Assembly: GCA_964541085.1 (NCBI GenBank)
Contig: CAZIPA010000005.1
Span: forward strand, 14,996-78,995
Direction of reading: 5' to 3'
Length of the DNA stretch: 64,000 nt
From: UBA4644 sp964541085
Lineage (GTDB): Bacteria > Bacillota > Clostridia > Oscillospirales > Butyricicoccaceae
Part shown: positions 42,309-50,618 of the stretch, piece by piece
Layout of the letters: each line of letters starts with the position of its first letter
Position numbering within the stretch: position 1 is the first letter of the stretch
Position numbers and translations under genes: made by a program
Notes under the pieces: generated by a model
The model's input: the letters and a program-made list of their open reading frames with translations, nothing else
Databases searched by the model: none
Told to the model about the DNA's origin: nothing

Positions 42309-43060
42309 TCTGATTCACCTACGCTTTTGTAAAAATCCAATGTACGAAAGCCGCGCTCCAGCCGGGTCAGCAGATAGCTTTCGCTGAATCGTCCCAGACG
42401 ACGAAGCTCTTCATCGCCCAGAGTAAAGGAAAACAGTTTTTTCAAATCGCAGCCCAGCACATATCTTGCTGCTTCCAGCGCCGGACGGCTGAGCTCCAGC
42501 TGTCTCCCGGGAACGCCCGGCAGCGGACAGGCTCTGCAATGAAGCACACCGGCCTCCAGTGCGGCCATCGGCTGTTCCGGCTCCGTCCTGCCGCACACCG
42601 CACAGCGGGAAAGCTCTGGCGCATAGCCGGACAATGCCATAAACCGCAGCTCAAAGGCCGCCTTGATCCGCGCCTCCGGCGCAAGCTGATTTGCCAGCGC
42701 ATAAAGACTGTTCAGCGCCAGCCGCAGCGTCTCCTCTCCGCCGGGGGCATCCTCCGCTTCCGTTGCCAGCACCTCGGAAAAATAGGAGCCCAGCGACAGT
42801 GCGGAAAGGCGATTCTGAAGGCCGGAAAACTGCTGGAGAACCTCGGCCTCCTGCAAGCGCAGTCTCCCACGGCTTTCATAAAGTGTCATCTGAGAAAATG
42901 TAAAAAGCTGGGATGCCGCCTTCAGACGGCTTCCCTTTCGGCGCGCGCCCGGGGCCTTTACGGTAAGACAGCCCCGGCTGCCGGTAAGCACGGTCAGAAT
43001 CTGATCCGCTTCTTTATAGTTTACGCTGCGGAGGGTCAGTCCGCTGACTGTCTGATACAT
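42305..43060 (-). CDS. recO: DNA repair protein RecO
   Basis: Recombination mediator that loads RecA with RecFR. 251 residues from the ATG at 43060 (GGGGTGAAAG before it): N-terminal OB fold (TVSGLTLRSVNYKEADQILTVLT), helical middle, and a zinc-binding cluster CAVCGRTEPEQP followed by CRACP. The family position between era/yqzL and, here, mutS2 fits. An upstream in-frame start at 43087 has no site. Confidence 0.96.
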   Translation of the reverse strand: MYQTVSGLTLRSVNYKEADQILTVLTGSRGCLTVKAPGARRKGSRLKAASQLFTFSQMTLYESRGRLRLQEAEVLQQFSGLQNRLSALSLGSYFSEVLATEAEDAPGGEETLRLALNSLYALANQLAPEARIKAAFELRFMALSGYAPELSRCAVCGRTEPEQPMAALEAGVLHCRACPLPGVPGRQLELSRPALEAARYVLGCDLKKLFSFTLGDEELRRLGRFSESYLLTRLERGFRTLDFYKSVGESE

Positions 43061-43148
43061 TTCTTTCACCCCGTTTGCACCGGGCATAATAGCAATAGGC
43101 CTGCGGCAGACCCGTTTGGGAAAACAATTCCCACAGGGGATCCTTCAT
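43014..43148 (-). CDS. yqzL: YqzL-family small protein
   Basis: 44-residue protein beginning MKDPLWELFSQTGLPQAY and ending DPPQRKL. The N-terminal pattern (MK-[DE]-x-x-W-x-x-F-x-x-TG-x-x-x-AY) is that of YqzL, a tiny conserved Firmicutes protein of unknown function that lies between era and recO in Bacillus. The ATG at 43148 has GAGG eight bases before it. The C-terminal third overlaps the recO start by 47 bases. No longer in-frame alternative exists. Too short for most gene finders. Confidence 0.8.
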   Translation of the reverse strand: MKDPLWELFSQTGLPQAYCYYARCKRGERNVSDSQRTDPPQRKL

Positions 43149-43211
43149 GGCTGTCACCTCATCCATTAGCATGGACAAAACACAGCGGATTTTCCCCGGA
43201 AATATTCTCCG

Positions 43212-44102
43212 TTACCGATCCTCCGAATAGCCGAAGTTGCGGATCTGGGCGGGATTGTTCCGCCAGTCCTCCTTCACCTTCACCCACAGCTGCAAAAACA
43301 CCTTGCAGTCCAGCAGTTCCTCCATCTCCGGCCGGGCAGATGCGCCTACCTTTTTCAGCATGGCACCGTTTTTGCCGATGATGATGCCCTTGTGGGTCTT
43401 GCGTTCGCAATAGATCACGGCGGAAATGTGCTCCACGCCGTTTTCCTCGTGCATGGCCTCGATCTCCACCGCCGTGCCGTGAGGAACTTCTTTGTCCAGA
43501 TTCTGAAGCAGCTTTTCCCGAACGATCTCTGCCAGCAGCTGCCGCTCCGGCTGATCGGAAATCATGCCATCCGGGAACAGCTGGGGCGATTCAAAGCAGA
43601 GCTTTTTCAGCTCCTCCTTCAGGACATCCAGCCCTTCCTCTGCCCGGGCGCTGACGGGAACCACGGCGGCAAAATCATAGGCCTGAGCATAGGTGGCGAT
43701 GACCTCCAGCAGGGTTTCCTTTTCCACCGTGTCGATTTTGTTGATGACCAGCACGGTGGGAAGCTGAAAGTCCTTCAGCTTTTCCAGCAGCAGCTGTTCC
43801 GGAATGCCAATCCGTGCCACCGGCTCCACCAGCAGCAGCACCGTATCCACCGACTCCACCGTGTCATGGATGATTTTTACCATATAATCGCCCAGACGGG
43901 TCTTGGGCTTGTGCAGGCCGGGCGTGTCCAGAAAGATCATCTGACATTCGTCCTGATTCAGCACGCCGGTGATGCGGGTGCGGGTGGTCTGGGGCTTGTC
44001 GGATACAATGGCCACCTTGCTGCCGCAGAGGGCGTTGGTCAGCGTAGATTTGCCCACATTGGGCCGCCCCACCACAGAAAAAATACCGGTTTTGGTAATC
44101 AT
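43212..44102 (-). CDS. era: GTPase Era
   Basis: Ras-like GTPase binding the 3' end of 16S rRNA in 30S assembly. 296 residues: G1 GRPNVGKST, G2/G3 TTRTRITGV and DTPGLHKPK, G4 NKID, and a C-terminal KH domain including IIGKNGAMLKKVGASAR. It overlaps ybeY by four bases. Confidence 0.98.
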   Translation of the reverse strand: MITKTGIFSVVGRPNVGKSTLTNALCGSKVAIVSDKPQTTRTRITGVLNQDECQMIFLDTPGLHKPKTRLGDYMVKIIHDTVESVDTVLLLVEPVARIGIPEQLLLEKLKDFQLPTVLVINKIDTVEKETLLEVIATYAQAYDFAAVVPVSARAEEGLDVLKEELKKLCFESPQLFPDGMISDQPERQLLAEIVREKLLQNLDKEVPHGTAVEIEAMHEENGVEHISAVIYCERKTHKGIIIGKNGAMLKKVGASARPEMEELLDCKVFLQLWVKVKEDWRNNPAQIRNFGYSEDR

Positions 44103-44608
44103 GCTTCCGTCTCCTTTTCTTCCTGCCGGGTCAGACTCAGCCGGGCCAGAATCGCTTCTTCCCGCTCCCGCATGGCAGCCTTCTCCGGGCCCTCATCCAC
44201 ATGGTCGTAGCCCAGGAGATGCAGCATACTGTGTACGGTCAGATAGGCACATTCCCGGGCCATGCTGTGTCCATATTCCTTCGCCTGTGCGCTTGCGTGC
44301 TCCAGAGAAAGGATCATATCGCCCAGCGGTACCTGACGGGACACGGGATCCAGCAGCTCTTCCAGGGACTCCTGGGGCGCGCCCTGATAAAAATCATTCA
44401 GCGGGAAGGACAGCACATCGGTGGCACGGTCGATCTGCCGGTAGGTCTGGTTATATGTCCGAATCTCTTCGTCATTCGTCAGAGTCACCGTCAGCTGTCC
44501 GTCAAAATCATAATCAAAGGAGCAGAAAGCCGCTTTCGCCGCCAGACGGATCAGCCGCCGGACGGCCTGGCTTCCCTCTCCGTAAAACTCAACCGTTAGC
44601 TTTGACAT
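44099..44608 (-). CDS. ybeY: Endoribonuclease YbeY
   Basis: Zinc-dependent RNase for 16S rRNA 3'-end maturation and ribosome quality control. 169 residues from the ATG at 44608 (AGAGG before it). The zinc site is HSMLHLLGYDHVDEGP (HxxxHxxGxxH) near the C-terminus, and TDVLSFPL is present. The open frame extends upstream but only this start has a site. The phoH-ybeY-era order is classical. Confidence 0.96.
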   Translation of the reverse strand: MSKLTVEFYGEGSQAVRRLIRLAAKAAFCSFDYDFDGQLTVTLTNDEEIRTYNQTYRQIDRATDVLSFPLNDFYQGAPQESLEELLDPVSRQVPLGDMILSLEHASAQAKEYGHSMARECAYLTVHSMLHLLGYDHVDEGPEKAAMREREEAILARLSLTRQEEKETEA

Positions 44609-45602
44609 GGTATTTCCTCTTTTCTCCGGCTTTTCCGCCGGGTTTCTGTTTCTGCTGATCGTATTTTTCATAGGCCTTGATGATCCGGCTCACCAGCTCG
44701 TGACGCACCACATCCCGATGATCCAGCAGGCAAACGGCAATATCCTCCAGATTCTGTACCACCTGCATGGCCTCCTTCAGACCGGAACGCTTGCCGTCGG
44801 GCAGGTCGATCTGGGTCACATCGCCGGTAATCACAGCCCGGGAACCAAAGCCGATTCGGGTCAGGAACATTTTCATCTGCTCCGGCGTGGTGTTCTGCGC
44901 CTCGTCCAGAATGATAAACGCATCATCCAGTGTCCTTCCGCGCATATAGGCCAGCGGTGCCACCTCAATATTTCCCCGCTCCAGATAACGCTGATAGGCC
45001 TCCGGCCCCAGCATATCAAAAAGCGCATCATACAGCGGCCGCAGATAGGGATCTACCTTGTTTTGCAGATCACCGGGGAGAAAGCCCAGCTTTTCTCCGG
45101 CTTCCACGGCGGGACGGGTGAGAATGATGCGGTTGACGGTTTTTTCCCGGAAAGCAGCCACGGCACAGGCCACCGCCAGGTAGGTTTTTCCCGTACCGGC
45201 AGGGCCGATGCCCAGGGTGACAATGTTTTTCTGGATGGCATCCACATATTTCTGCTGGCCCACGGTCTTCGCCTTCACCTGCCGCCCCCGGGTGGTGACG
45301 CAGATCACATCCTTACCCATCTGGGCGATTTCATCCTCCCGGCCATCCCGCACCAGCGAGATTACATAATTCACATTCTGCGGGCCAATCTGCTCACCAC
45401 GCACGGCCAGCTGCAAAAGCGCATCCACCGCAGCCTTGGCGGAGATGACAGCCTCGGGCTCGCCGCAGATTTTCAGCTCCGTATCCCGGAAAACGATGGT
45501 TACGCCGTATTCCTTTTCCAGTAATCGGATGTTTTCATCAAAGGAGCCAAACAAATTGATGATATGCTCCACCCGACCCACATTGACGATCTGTTCTGTC
45601 AT
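44589..45602 (-). CDS. PhoH-family ATPase
   Basis: PhoH-like RNA helicase/ATPase of the P-loop superfamily that usually sits next to ybeY. 337 residues: N-terminal KH-like segment, Walker A GPAGTGKTYLAVACAV, Walker B FIILDEAQNTTPEQMKMFLTR and GDVTQIDLP. ATG at 45602 has AGGAG eight bases before; a GTG at 45611 in the same frame is less well placed. The C-terminus overlaps the ybeY start by 20 bases. Confidence 0.95.
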   Translation of the reverse strand: MTEQIVNVGRVEHIINLFGSFDENIRLLEKEYGVTIVFRDTELKICGEPEAVISAKAAVDALLQLAVRGEQIGPQNVNYVISLVRDGREDEIAQMGKDVICVTTRGRQVKAKTVGQQKYVDAIQKNIVTLGIGPAGTGKTYLAVACAVAAFREKTVNRIILTRPAVEAGEKLGFLPGDLQNKVDPYLRPLYDALFDMLGPEAYQRYLERGNIEVAPLAYMRGRTLDDAFIILDEAQNTTPEQMKMFLTRIGFGSRAVITGDVTQIDLPDGKRSGLKEAMQVVQNLEDIAVCLLDHRDVVRHELVSRIIKAYEKYDQQKQKPGGKAGEKRKYHVKANG

Positions 45603-45607
45603 ATACT

Positions 45608-46789
45608 TCACTCCTGTTGTGTGGGAGATTCTACGCCGCAGAGCTCGATCAGCTCCGCATTCAGCACGCCCATCAGGGCTCCCCCTTCAGTTTTTTCCAG
45701 TAAAAAGGTCCAGCCGCAAAGCTCCGCATCCGGCTTTGCCGCCGCCAGCCGCTCCAGCATCCGCTGCTCCAGCAGTGCGCCCAGCTCCCCCTGTTCCGGC
45801 GCTTCTCCGGAAGGAATGCAGCAATACCGGCGCACCGTTTCCAGCCCAATGGGAAAACGGAAATCCTCCTGTATGGGCAGCAGCTGTTCCTGTATTTCTT
45901 TATCATACCACAGGTTGTCGGTATTTTCAATCTTCCGAAGGGAAAATCTGTCTTCTCCCAGTACAAGATAGCGTTCCGGCCGCAGCTCTTCCCATCGGCG
46001 CAGCGTGCGAAGCTCTGCGGGAACGGCGGTACGGATGGTATAAAAGCTGCGAATCTCAGCCTCGGCCATAGCGTGTACCGGACGCAGAACACCGTTTGCG
46101 CCGGACAGCGTACCCTCCGCAAGCATATCGCCCGGCTGAACGGCATCCCCCACCTGTACGCAGGCTGTTCCCTGCCGCACCCGCAGACGCAGAATCACGC
46201 CGGTTTTGTCCGACACAATATTACACGGCTCCTCCTGCGGCACAGCGGAAGGGGTGTCCTTTCGTTCCCAGACCTGTACCAGTGCCTGCACACCACGGAA
46301 ATTGACTGTAAGGTAGGATAGCTTGTCACAGCCTGCAATTACATGGTTTTTCAGCGTTCTGGCAGAAAGCTCTGCTTTGCGTGCGCCGGTTTTCAGTCCG
46401 GCCTGCTCCAGTAGCTGGAGGATTTCCGTGGGCGAGGTCTCCACACAGCCCTCCACCCGAATGATCCAGACCCGGCCCATGCTCCAGAGCACCACAGCGA
46501 TGCTGAGCAGCACTCCCGCCAGCAGCGCCCGTCGGCGGGCAATGGGCCGCAGCAAAAACGGTAGCCCCCGTTTTTCCAGTACCCGAATCCGGCTGGAGGT
46601 TTTTGCGGCACAACGGCGCAGCGCCGGGAAATCTCCCACGGAAAGCCAAGCGGTAAAGCAGTCCGCGTCCAGGGCCTGCACCTGAAAAAAGAACACGCCG
46701 GCGTTGGAGCACAGGGTAAAAAAACGCTCTCCGTCGCCGCTGTTCACCTGAATTTTCACACATCCCCGCAAGCTTCTGCCCAGTTTCAT
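45608..46789 (-). CDS. yqfD: Sporulation protein YqfD
   Basis: SpoIVFB-region YqfD family, expressed in the mother cell during sporulation in Bacillus. 393 residues from ATG 46789, which overlaps the yqfC stop by four bases. The N-terminal soluble domain (GDGERFFTLCSNAGVFFF) precedes a membrane helix near 90-110 (LLAGVLLSIAVVLWSMG) and a large extracytoplasmic part with repeated VQVGDAVQPGDMLAEG-like beta units. Frame upstream of the ATG is open but belongs to yqfC DNA. Confidence 0.9.
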   Translation of the reverse strand: MKLGRSLRGCVKIQVNSGDGERFFTLCSNAGVFFFQVQALDADCFTAWLSVGDFPALRRCAAKTSSRIRVLEKRGLPFLLRPIARRRALLAGVLLSIAVVLWSMGRVWIIRVEGCVETSPTEILQLLEQAGLKTGARKAELSARTLKNHVIAGCDKLSYLTVNFRGVQALVQVWERKDTPSAVPQEEPCNIVSDKTGVILRLRVRQGTACVQVGDAVQPGDMLAEGTLSGANGVLRPVHAMAEAEIRSFYTIRTAVPAELRTLRRWEELRPERYLVLGEDRFSLRKIENTDNLWYDKEIQEQLLPIQEDFRFPIGLETVRRYCCIPSGEAPEQGELGALLEQRMLERLAAAKPDAELCGWTFLLEKTEGGALMGVLNAELIELCGVESPTQQE

Positions 46790-47091
46790 TCTGTCCGCTC
46801 CCCAGCCCGGTATTCCACGGAAAAAATTTGTCCGCAAATGCAAATGTCGTCGCCGTCCATTGCCTGAAGCAGCATATTTCTGCCGCAAACACAGATTTCA
46901 TACTGCCGGGCTGCCACCCGAATCTGCGATTCGCTGTATTCCAGCAATCCGCAATGCTGCCGGATGGTCAGACATCGGTCGCCCTCCAGCAGCAGCTGCG
47001 GCCCGCCGCCTTCCGAAATCGGCTGTAAGGCAAGGGCCTCTGTAAATCGCTGGCGCAGGGACTGACGAACCTTTTGCTTTTTTTCCATCAT
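46786..47091 (-). CDS. yqfC: Sporulation protein YqfC
   Basis: YabP/YqfC-family protein, 101 residues. Begins MMEKKQKVRQSLRQRFTEAL and has the YabP core LLEGDRCLTIRQHCGLLEYSESQIRV (read in parts: GDRCLTI, GLLEYSE) and FSVEYR near the C-terminus. AAAGGAG precedes the ATG at 47091, and a second ATG follows directly. It is divergent from ylbJ; both families are sigma-E-type sporulation genes in Bacillus. Confidence 0.88.
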   Translation of the reverse strand: MMEKKQKVRQSLRQRFTEALALQPISEGGGPQLLLEGDRCLTIRQHCGLLEYSESQIRVAARQYEICVCGRNMLLQAMDGDDICICGQIFSVEYRAGERTE

Positions 47092-47146
47092 GAGCGCTCC
47101 TTTCCCGGAATATCCTGCAACAGTATATCGGCAAAGGAGGAATACC

Positions 47147-48097
47147 ATGCCTGAATCTGGCCGTGCTTCAGCAGTAAAGCGAATATGCTTTACACTCTGG
47201 ATCGGGCTGTTTGCCGCCGGACTTTTGCTTTGCACTCGGACAGTTGCGGCTTCGGTGACGGAAAGTCTGACCTTTTGTATGCAGATGCTGCTGCCTGCGC
47301 TGTTCCCCTTTTTTGTGCTGTCCGGCTGGCTGGCAGGCTCCGGCAGCTGCGATCTGCTGTGCCGCCCCTGCGGCAGGATTATGGAGCGTCTGTTCGGGCT
47401 GCCCGGCAGCTGCGCACCGGTTTTGCTGCTGGGACTGGTGGGCGGGTATCCGGTGGGCGCCAACGCCGCCGTGGAATTGTATCGCAATGGCCGCTGTTCC
47501 AGAGAAGAGGCGCTGGCGCTGCTGCGATTTTGCAATAATGCGGGCCCGGCGTTTCTCATCGGCGCATTGGGCAACGGAATGCTGCACAGCAGCCGTCTCG
47601 GCGGTCTGCTCTATCTGGCGCAGGTGCTCTCTGCCCTTTCCATCGGCGTTCTTTTCCGCAGAAATACAGGCGGTGTAAAGCGAACTGCAAGTTGCGCAAA
47701 AGCACCGGCTTCCCTGTCACTTTCCGGTCTGCTTCAGACGGTGCGCCGGGCCTTTGACACCTTTCAGAATGTCTGTGCCTTTGTTTTGTTCTTTGCGGTT
47801 GTACGCAGCCTGCTGACGGTATTGCCGGGTGTGAATCGTGGCAGTCTGCCCTTTGCCCTGCTTTCCGGACTTCTGGAGCTGACTGGCGGCCTTTCTGCTT
47901 TGACGGCGCTGCCCCTTGCAAACACACTGCTGCTGCCCTGCTGTGCGTTTCTGGCTGCCTTTGGCGGGCTGTCCGTCAGTCTGCAAACCATCTCCCTGCT
48001 TCTGGATGCAAAGCTGCCCTATCGGGATTATCTTGGTGCGAAGCTGTTGCAGGGACTGCTGGCAGGTACCTTCACTTTTCTGCTGATGCAGCTGTGA
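47147..48097 (+). CDS. ylbJ: Sporulation integral membrane protein YlbJ
   Basis: YlbJ-family membrane protein (nucleoside-transporter-like Gate fold), 316 residues with about eight hydrophobic helices. Typical segments: LLPALFPFFVLSGWL, LLGLVGGYPVGANAAVELY and FCNNAGPAFLIGALG. The ATG at 47147 follows AAAGGAGG; an upstream in-frame ATG at 47090 is inside the divergent yqfC promoter region. Only 55 bp separate the two divergent starts. Confidence 0.92.
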   Translation: MPESGRASAVKRICFTLWIGLFAAGLLLCTRTVAASVTESLTFCMQMLLPALFPFFVLSGWLAGSGSCDLLCRPCGRIMERLFGLPGSCAPVLLLGLVGGYPVGANAAVELYRNGRCSREEALALLRFCNNAGPAFLIGALGNGMLHSSRLGGLLYLAQVLSALSIGVLFRRNTGGVKRTASCAKAPASLSLSGLLQTVRRAFDTFQNVCAFVLFFAVVRSLLTVLPGVNRGSLPFALLSGLLELTGGLSALTALPLANTLLLPCCAFLAAFGGLSVSLQTISLLLDAKLPYRDYLGAKLLQGLLAGTFTFLLMQL

Positions 48098-48103
48098 TTT
48101 CTC

Positions 48104-48132
48104 TTGCCAAGCGGGTGGAAAACGATTATAAT
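48104..48132 (+). promoter_or_regulatory. Sigma-A-type promoter of the small Cys-rich protein
   Basis: TTGCCA, 17-base spacer, TATAAT, starting just after the ylbJ stop; it could also serve the restriction-modification genes downstream. Confidence 0.75.
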
Positions 48133-48162
48133 AAACATAACACCGGGAACGGAGGCGCTGGT

Positions 48163-48369
48163 ATGCTGTTTGATAAGGATATTCCGAAAATCTGCGCATT
48201 TTGCCTGTATGGGCAGGATTATGGCGAAGATGCCATTCTTTGCAGCAAAAAAGGGCCGGTAGGCTTGCAGGATCATTGTTCCCGCTATGTCTACGACCCG
48301 CTGCGCCGCAAGCCTGCTTCCGGCATGGAGCTGCGCAAACCCTTGGATGAGGACGCTTTTCGGCTGTAA
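48163..48369 (+). CDS. Small cysteine-rich protein, possible zinc ribbon
   Basis: 68 residues, unknown family. Four cysteines (CAFC near the N-terminus, then LC and HC) could bind one zinc ion. The rest is charged, ending LDEDAFRL. GGAGG lies nine bases before the ATG at 48163, and a consensus promoter is upstream. Its stop is directly followed by the remnant of a phage-type regulator, marking the border of the incoming restriction-modification DNA. Confidence 0.72.
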   Translation: MLFDKDIPKICAFCLYGQDYGEDAILCSKKGPVGLQDHCSRYVYDPLRRKPASGMELRKPLDEDAFRL

Positions 48370-48370
48370 T

Positions 48371-48472
48371 CTTCCGGCATCCATGGATACGCTGGCAAAA
48401 ATCGCAACTGCCCTGCAATGTGGGCTGGATGATATTGTAGAAATACAGAAGCAAGGTGGGGCACAGCAATGA
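48371..48472 (+). pseudogene. C-terminal remnant of an XRE-type (controller-like) regulator
   Basis: The frame reads LPASMDTLAKIATALQCGL then DDIVEIQKQGGAQQ and stops at 48470-48472. The DTLxKIAxALxCxLDDIVEI pattern is the last helices of small Cro/C1-type regulators. The DNA-binding part is missing; the sequence starts at the end of the preceding small gene. The stop overlaps the methyltransferase ATG by four bases (ATGA), as in restriction-modification controller genes. An ATG at 48383 could still give a 29-residue peptide. Confidence 0.75.
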
Positions 48473-49635
48473 ATGTTTTATCCCTTTTTTCCGGATGCGG
48501 TGGTATGGACATCGGCTTTGAGGGTGGGTTTTCCTGCCTGAAGCGTTCGATCAACACAACCATGCATCCGGATTGGATTGCAAACGAGCACGGAGATTGG
48601 GTTACTGTGAAAAAGACGATTTTTCATACGGTATTCGCCAATGATATTCGCACGGATGCAAAAGCCGCATGGACTGCTTACTTTTCTGGAAAAATCGAAA
48701 ATGCCGATACCATTTATCACATCGAAAGTGTGGTAGACTTGGTAAAGTGCGCCAAAGCAGGAGAACAGGTATTTCCTCCTGATGTGGATATCGTCACGGG
48801 CGGTTTCCCCTGCCAGGACTTTTCAATTGCAGGAAAACGCAACGGCTTTCATTCGCAGAAAAGCCACAATGGCGGCACGCTGGAAGTCGGAGAACCATCC
48901 ATTGAAAGCCGCGGTCAACTCTATATGTGGATGCGCGATGTGGTCACAATCACAAAGCCGTTACTGTTTATCGCAGAAAATGTAAAAGGTCTCACTAATT
49001 TGACCAATGTGAAAACGATTATTGAACGGGACTTTGCAAATGCTGCTGACGGTGGATATATTGTTATTCCAGCCAAGGTGCTGCACGCCGCCGACTATGG
49101 TGTTCCACAGTCGAGAGAACGCATCATTTTCTATGGATTCAAAAAGGCTGCATTGACAGAGGCCGCCATGCAGGCCTTGTGCAGCAAATATATTCCCGGC
49201 CAGTACGACCCGTATCCATTGCCGACACACGCTTTTTCAACCAAAAATAATATGCTTGCCGCTCCGGTTACTTGCCGGGAAGCATTTACCGGACTTGAAG
49301 AACCTGACCAATCCGACGATTTATCCCAAAAGAAATATTCAAAGGCAAAATATATGGGTAAACACTGCCAGGGACAAACGGAAGTGCGGTTGAACTCTAT
49401 TGCACCAACGATCCGCTCTGAACACCATGGAAACATTGAGTACCGTCGGTTGAACAAAGAACACGGCGGTAAGCATATGGAAGAACTGGACAGCGGATTG
49501 CAGGAACGCCGTCTTTCTGTGAGGGAATGTGCAAGAATTCAAACATTTCAAAGCGAAACAGTTCATTGCTGGAAGTGGATGTTTATGACGCATTGTGCCG
49601 CTGTGCTGCTCATACCCCTTTTGAAAATACAATAA
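48469..49635 (+). CDS. C5-cytosine DNA methyltransferase, C-terminally truncated
   Basis: Type II m5C methyltransferase, 388 residues. Motif I LSLFSGCGGMDIGF, catalytic PCQ with Cys115 (GGFPCQDFS), motif VI ENVKGL at 170, motif VIII QSRERI near 216 and motif IX RLSVRECARIQTF are present. Right after motif IX the sequence changes to HCWKWMFMTHCAAVLL, which is the out-of-frame N-terminus of the next gene; motif X (GNAVPP-type) and the C-terminal helix are absent. This points to a deletion joining the two genes near 49550. The enzyme is probably inactive. DNA is AT-richer than the surroundings. Confidence 0.85.
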   Translation: MNVLSLFSGCGGMDIGFEGGFSCLKRSINTTMHPDWIANEHGDWVTVKKTIFHTVFANDIRTDAKAAWTAYFSGKIENADTIYHIESVVDLVKCAKAGEQVFPPDVDIVTGGFPCQDFSIAGKRNGFHSQKSHNGGTLEVGEPSIESRGQLYMWMRDVVTITKPLLFIAENVKGLTNLTNVKTIIERDFANAADGGYIVIPAKVLHAADYGVPQSRERIIFYGFKKAALTEAAMQALCSKYIPGQYDPYPLPTHAFSTKNNMLAAPVTCREAFTGLEEPDQSDDLSQKKYSKAKYMGKHCQGQTEVRLNSIAPTIRSEHHGNIEYRRLNKEHGGKHMEELDSGLQERRLSVRECARIQTFQSETVHCWKWMFMTHCAAVLLIPLLKIQ

Positions 49636-50495
49636 CACTTGTATCTGGTGCATCATTTCCGGACATCATAGCAAATCGTTTTTATGGCGTTGAGGTCAAA
49701 AGTACGATTAAAAACCATTGGAAGTCCATTGGAAGCAGTATTCTGGAATCAACTCGTGACCCGAATGTGGAGAGATTATTCTTGACCTTCGGGAAATTGG
49801 GCGCCCCGGTTTCCTTCAAAAGCAGGCCGTATGAAGAATGTCTATCGGGAATTTCGGTGACACATTATCCACGATATCAAATCGACATGGAATTACAGCA
49901 GGGGGAAACTATTTTTGACAAAATGGGGATTCCATATGACGAGCTGCGAAAAATGGATAACCCCGTGGCTCCCGTTTCCAGATACTACAAAAGCAAATTG
50001 AAACCGGGCGAAAGTCTTTGGTGGGGCGCAGATGAAGTCGAAGAAGTCGCAGCCCCACCCATCTTAAGATTATGGACTTCTTTAAGTGCGGAACAAAAGA
50101 ATTTTTATACTGTTCAGGGGTATGCTCTATTCCCAGAAATACTGAGTTATCATTCAACAATAAAGTACCAAAGGTATGCCCTTTGGCTTGCCACAAATTG
50201 CAGTATAATAAATACAAACATCCGTGACCAGTTTTCGGCGGGTGGTAAAGTAACCATCACAACGCAAAACGGAGTTTATGAAAAAGTTCCAGCTGCGTTT
50301 GGGCGTATTGCAAAAAACAGGGATTTGATCGTCGAAACCATAATGAATGCAAACGAGAATGTGCTGTGTGAGAATTGGCAAGTCAACCGCATAGAAAGCA
50401 ACCGTCTTTCCCAGTGGTGCAGACTGGCTGCTACGCATTCAGGAGATATGAGGAAAACACATAAAATGCTCTGTGATATTTTCGGGGTATCTTGA
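49527..50495 (+). CDS. Type II restriction endonuclease-like protein, probably altered N-terminus
   Basis: 322 residues. PD-(D/E)xK nuclease core: FPDII with Asp46, then GVEVKST with Glu56 and Lys58. The following KNHWKSIGSSILESTR block resembles m5C-associated endonucleases such as the NgoBV group; the recognition site cannot be told. The first ten residues come from out-of-frame methyltransferase sequence, and the ATG at 49527 abuts GAGGGA, so the true start appears lost and this is a new or non-functional one. It overlaps the methyltransferase by 109 bases. Confidence 0.7.
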   Translation: MCKNSNISKRNSSLLEVDVYDALCRCAAHTPFENTITLVSGASFPDIIANRFYGVEVKSTIKNHWKSIGSSILESTRDPNVERLFLTFGKLGAPVSFKSRPYEECLSGISVTHYPRYQIDMELQQGETIFDKMGIPYDELRKMDNPVAPVSRYYKSKLKPGESLWWGADEVEEVAAPPILRLWTSLSAEQKNFYTVQGYALFPEILSYHSTIKYQRYALWLATNCSIINTNIRDQFSAGGKVTITTQNGVYEKVPAAFGRIAKNRDLIVETIMNANENVLCENWQVNRIESNRLSQWCRLAATHSGDMRKTHKMLCDIFGVS

Positions 50496-50561
50496 TAGCT
50501 TGTGGTTGTCGCTGTGTAAAACCTAACTTTTTCAGCCATTAAACAATGCTAAAATCAAAGA

Positions 50562-50615
50562 AATCACGCTATTTGTGCATATTTTCTGCATCGTAGCGTG
50601 ATTTTTATTTTCTTT
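50562..50615 (+). terminator. Terminator after the restriction-modification remnant
   Basis: 10-bp stem AATCACGCTA with TAGCGTGATT, inner TGCA/TGCA pairing, then TTTATTTTC. Also flanked by T-rich sequence on the minus strand, so it may serve the convergent VanY-type gene too. Confidence 0.75.
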
Positions 50616-50618
50616 GGC

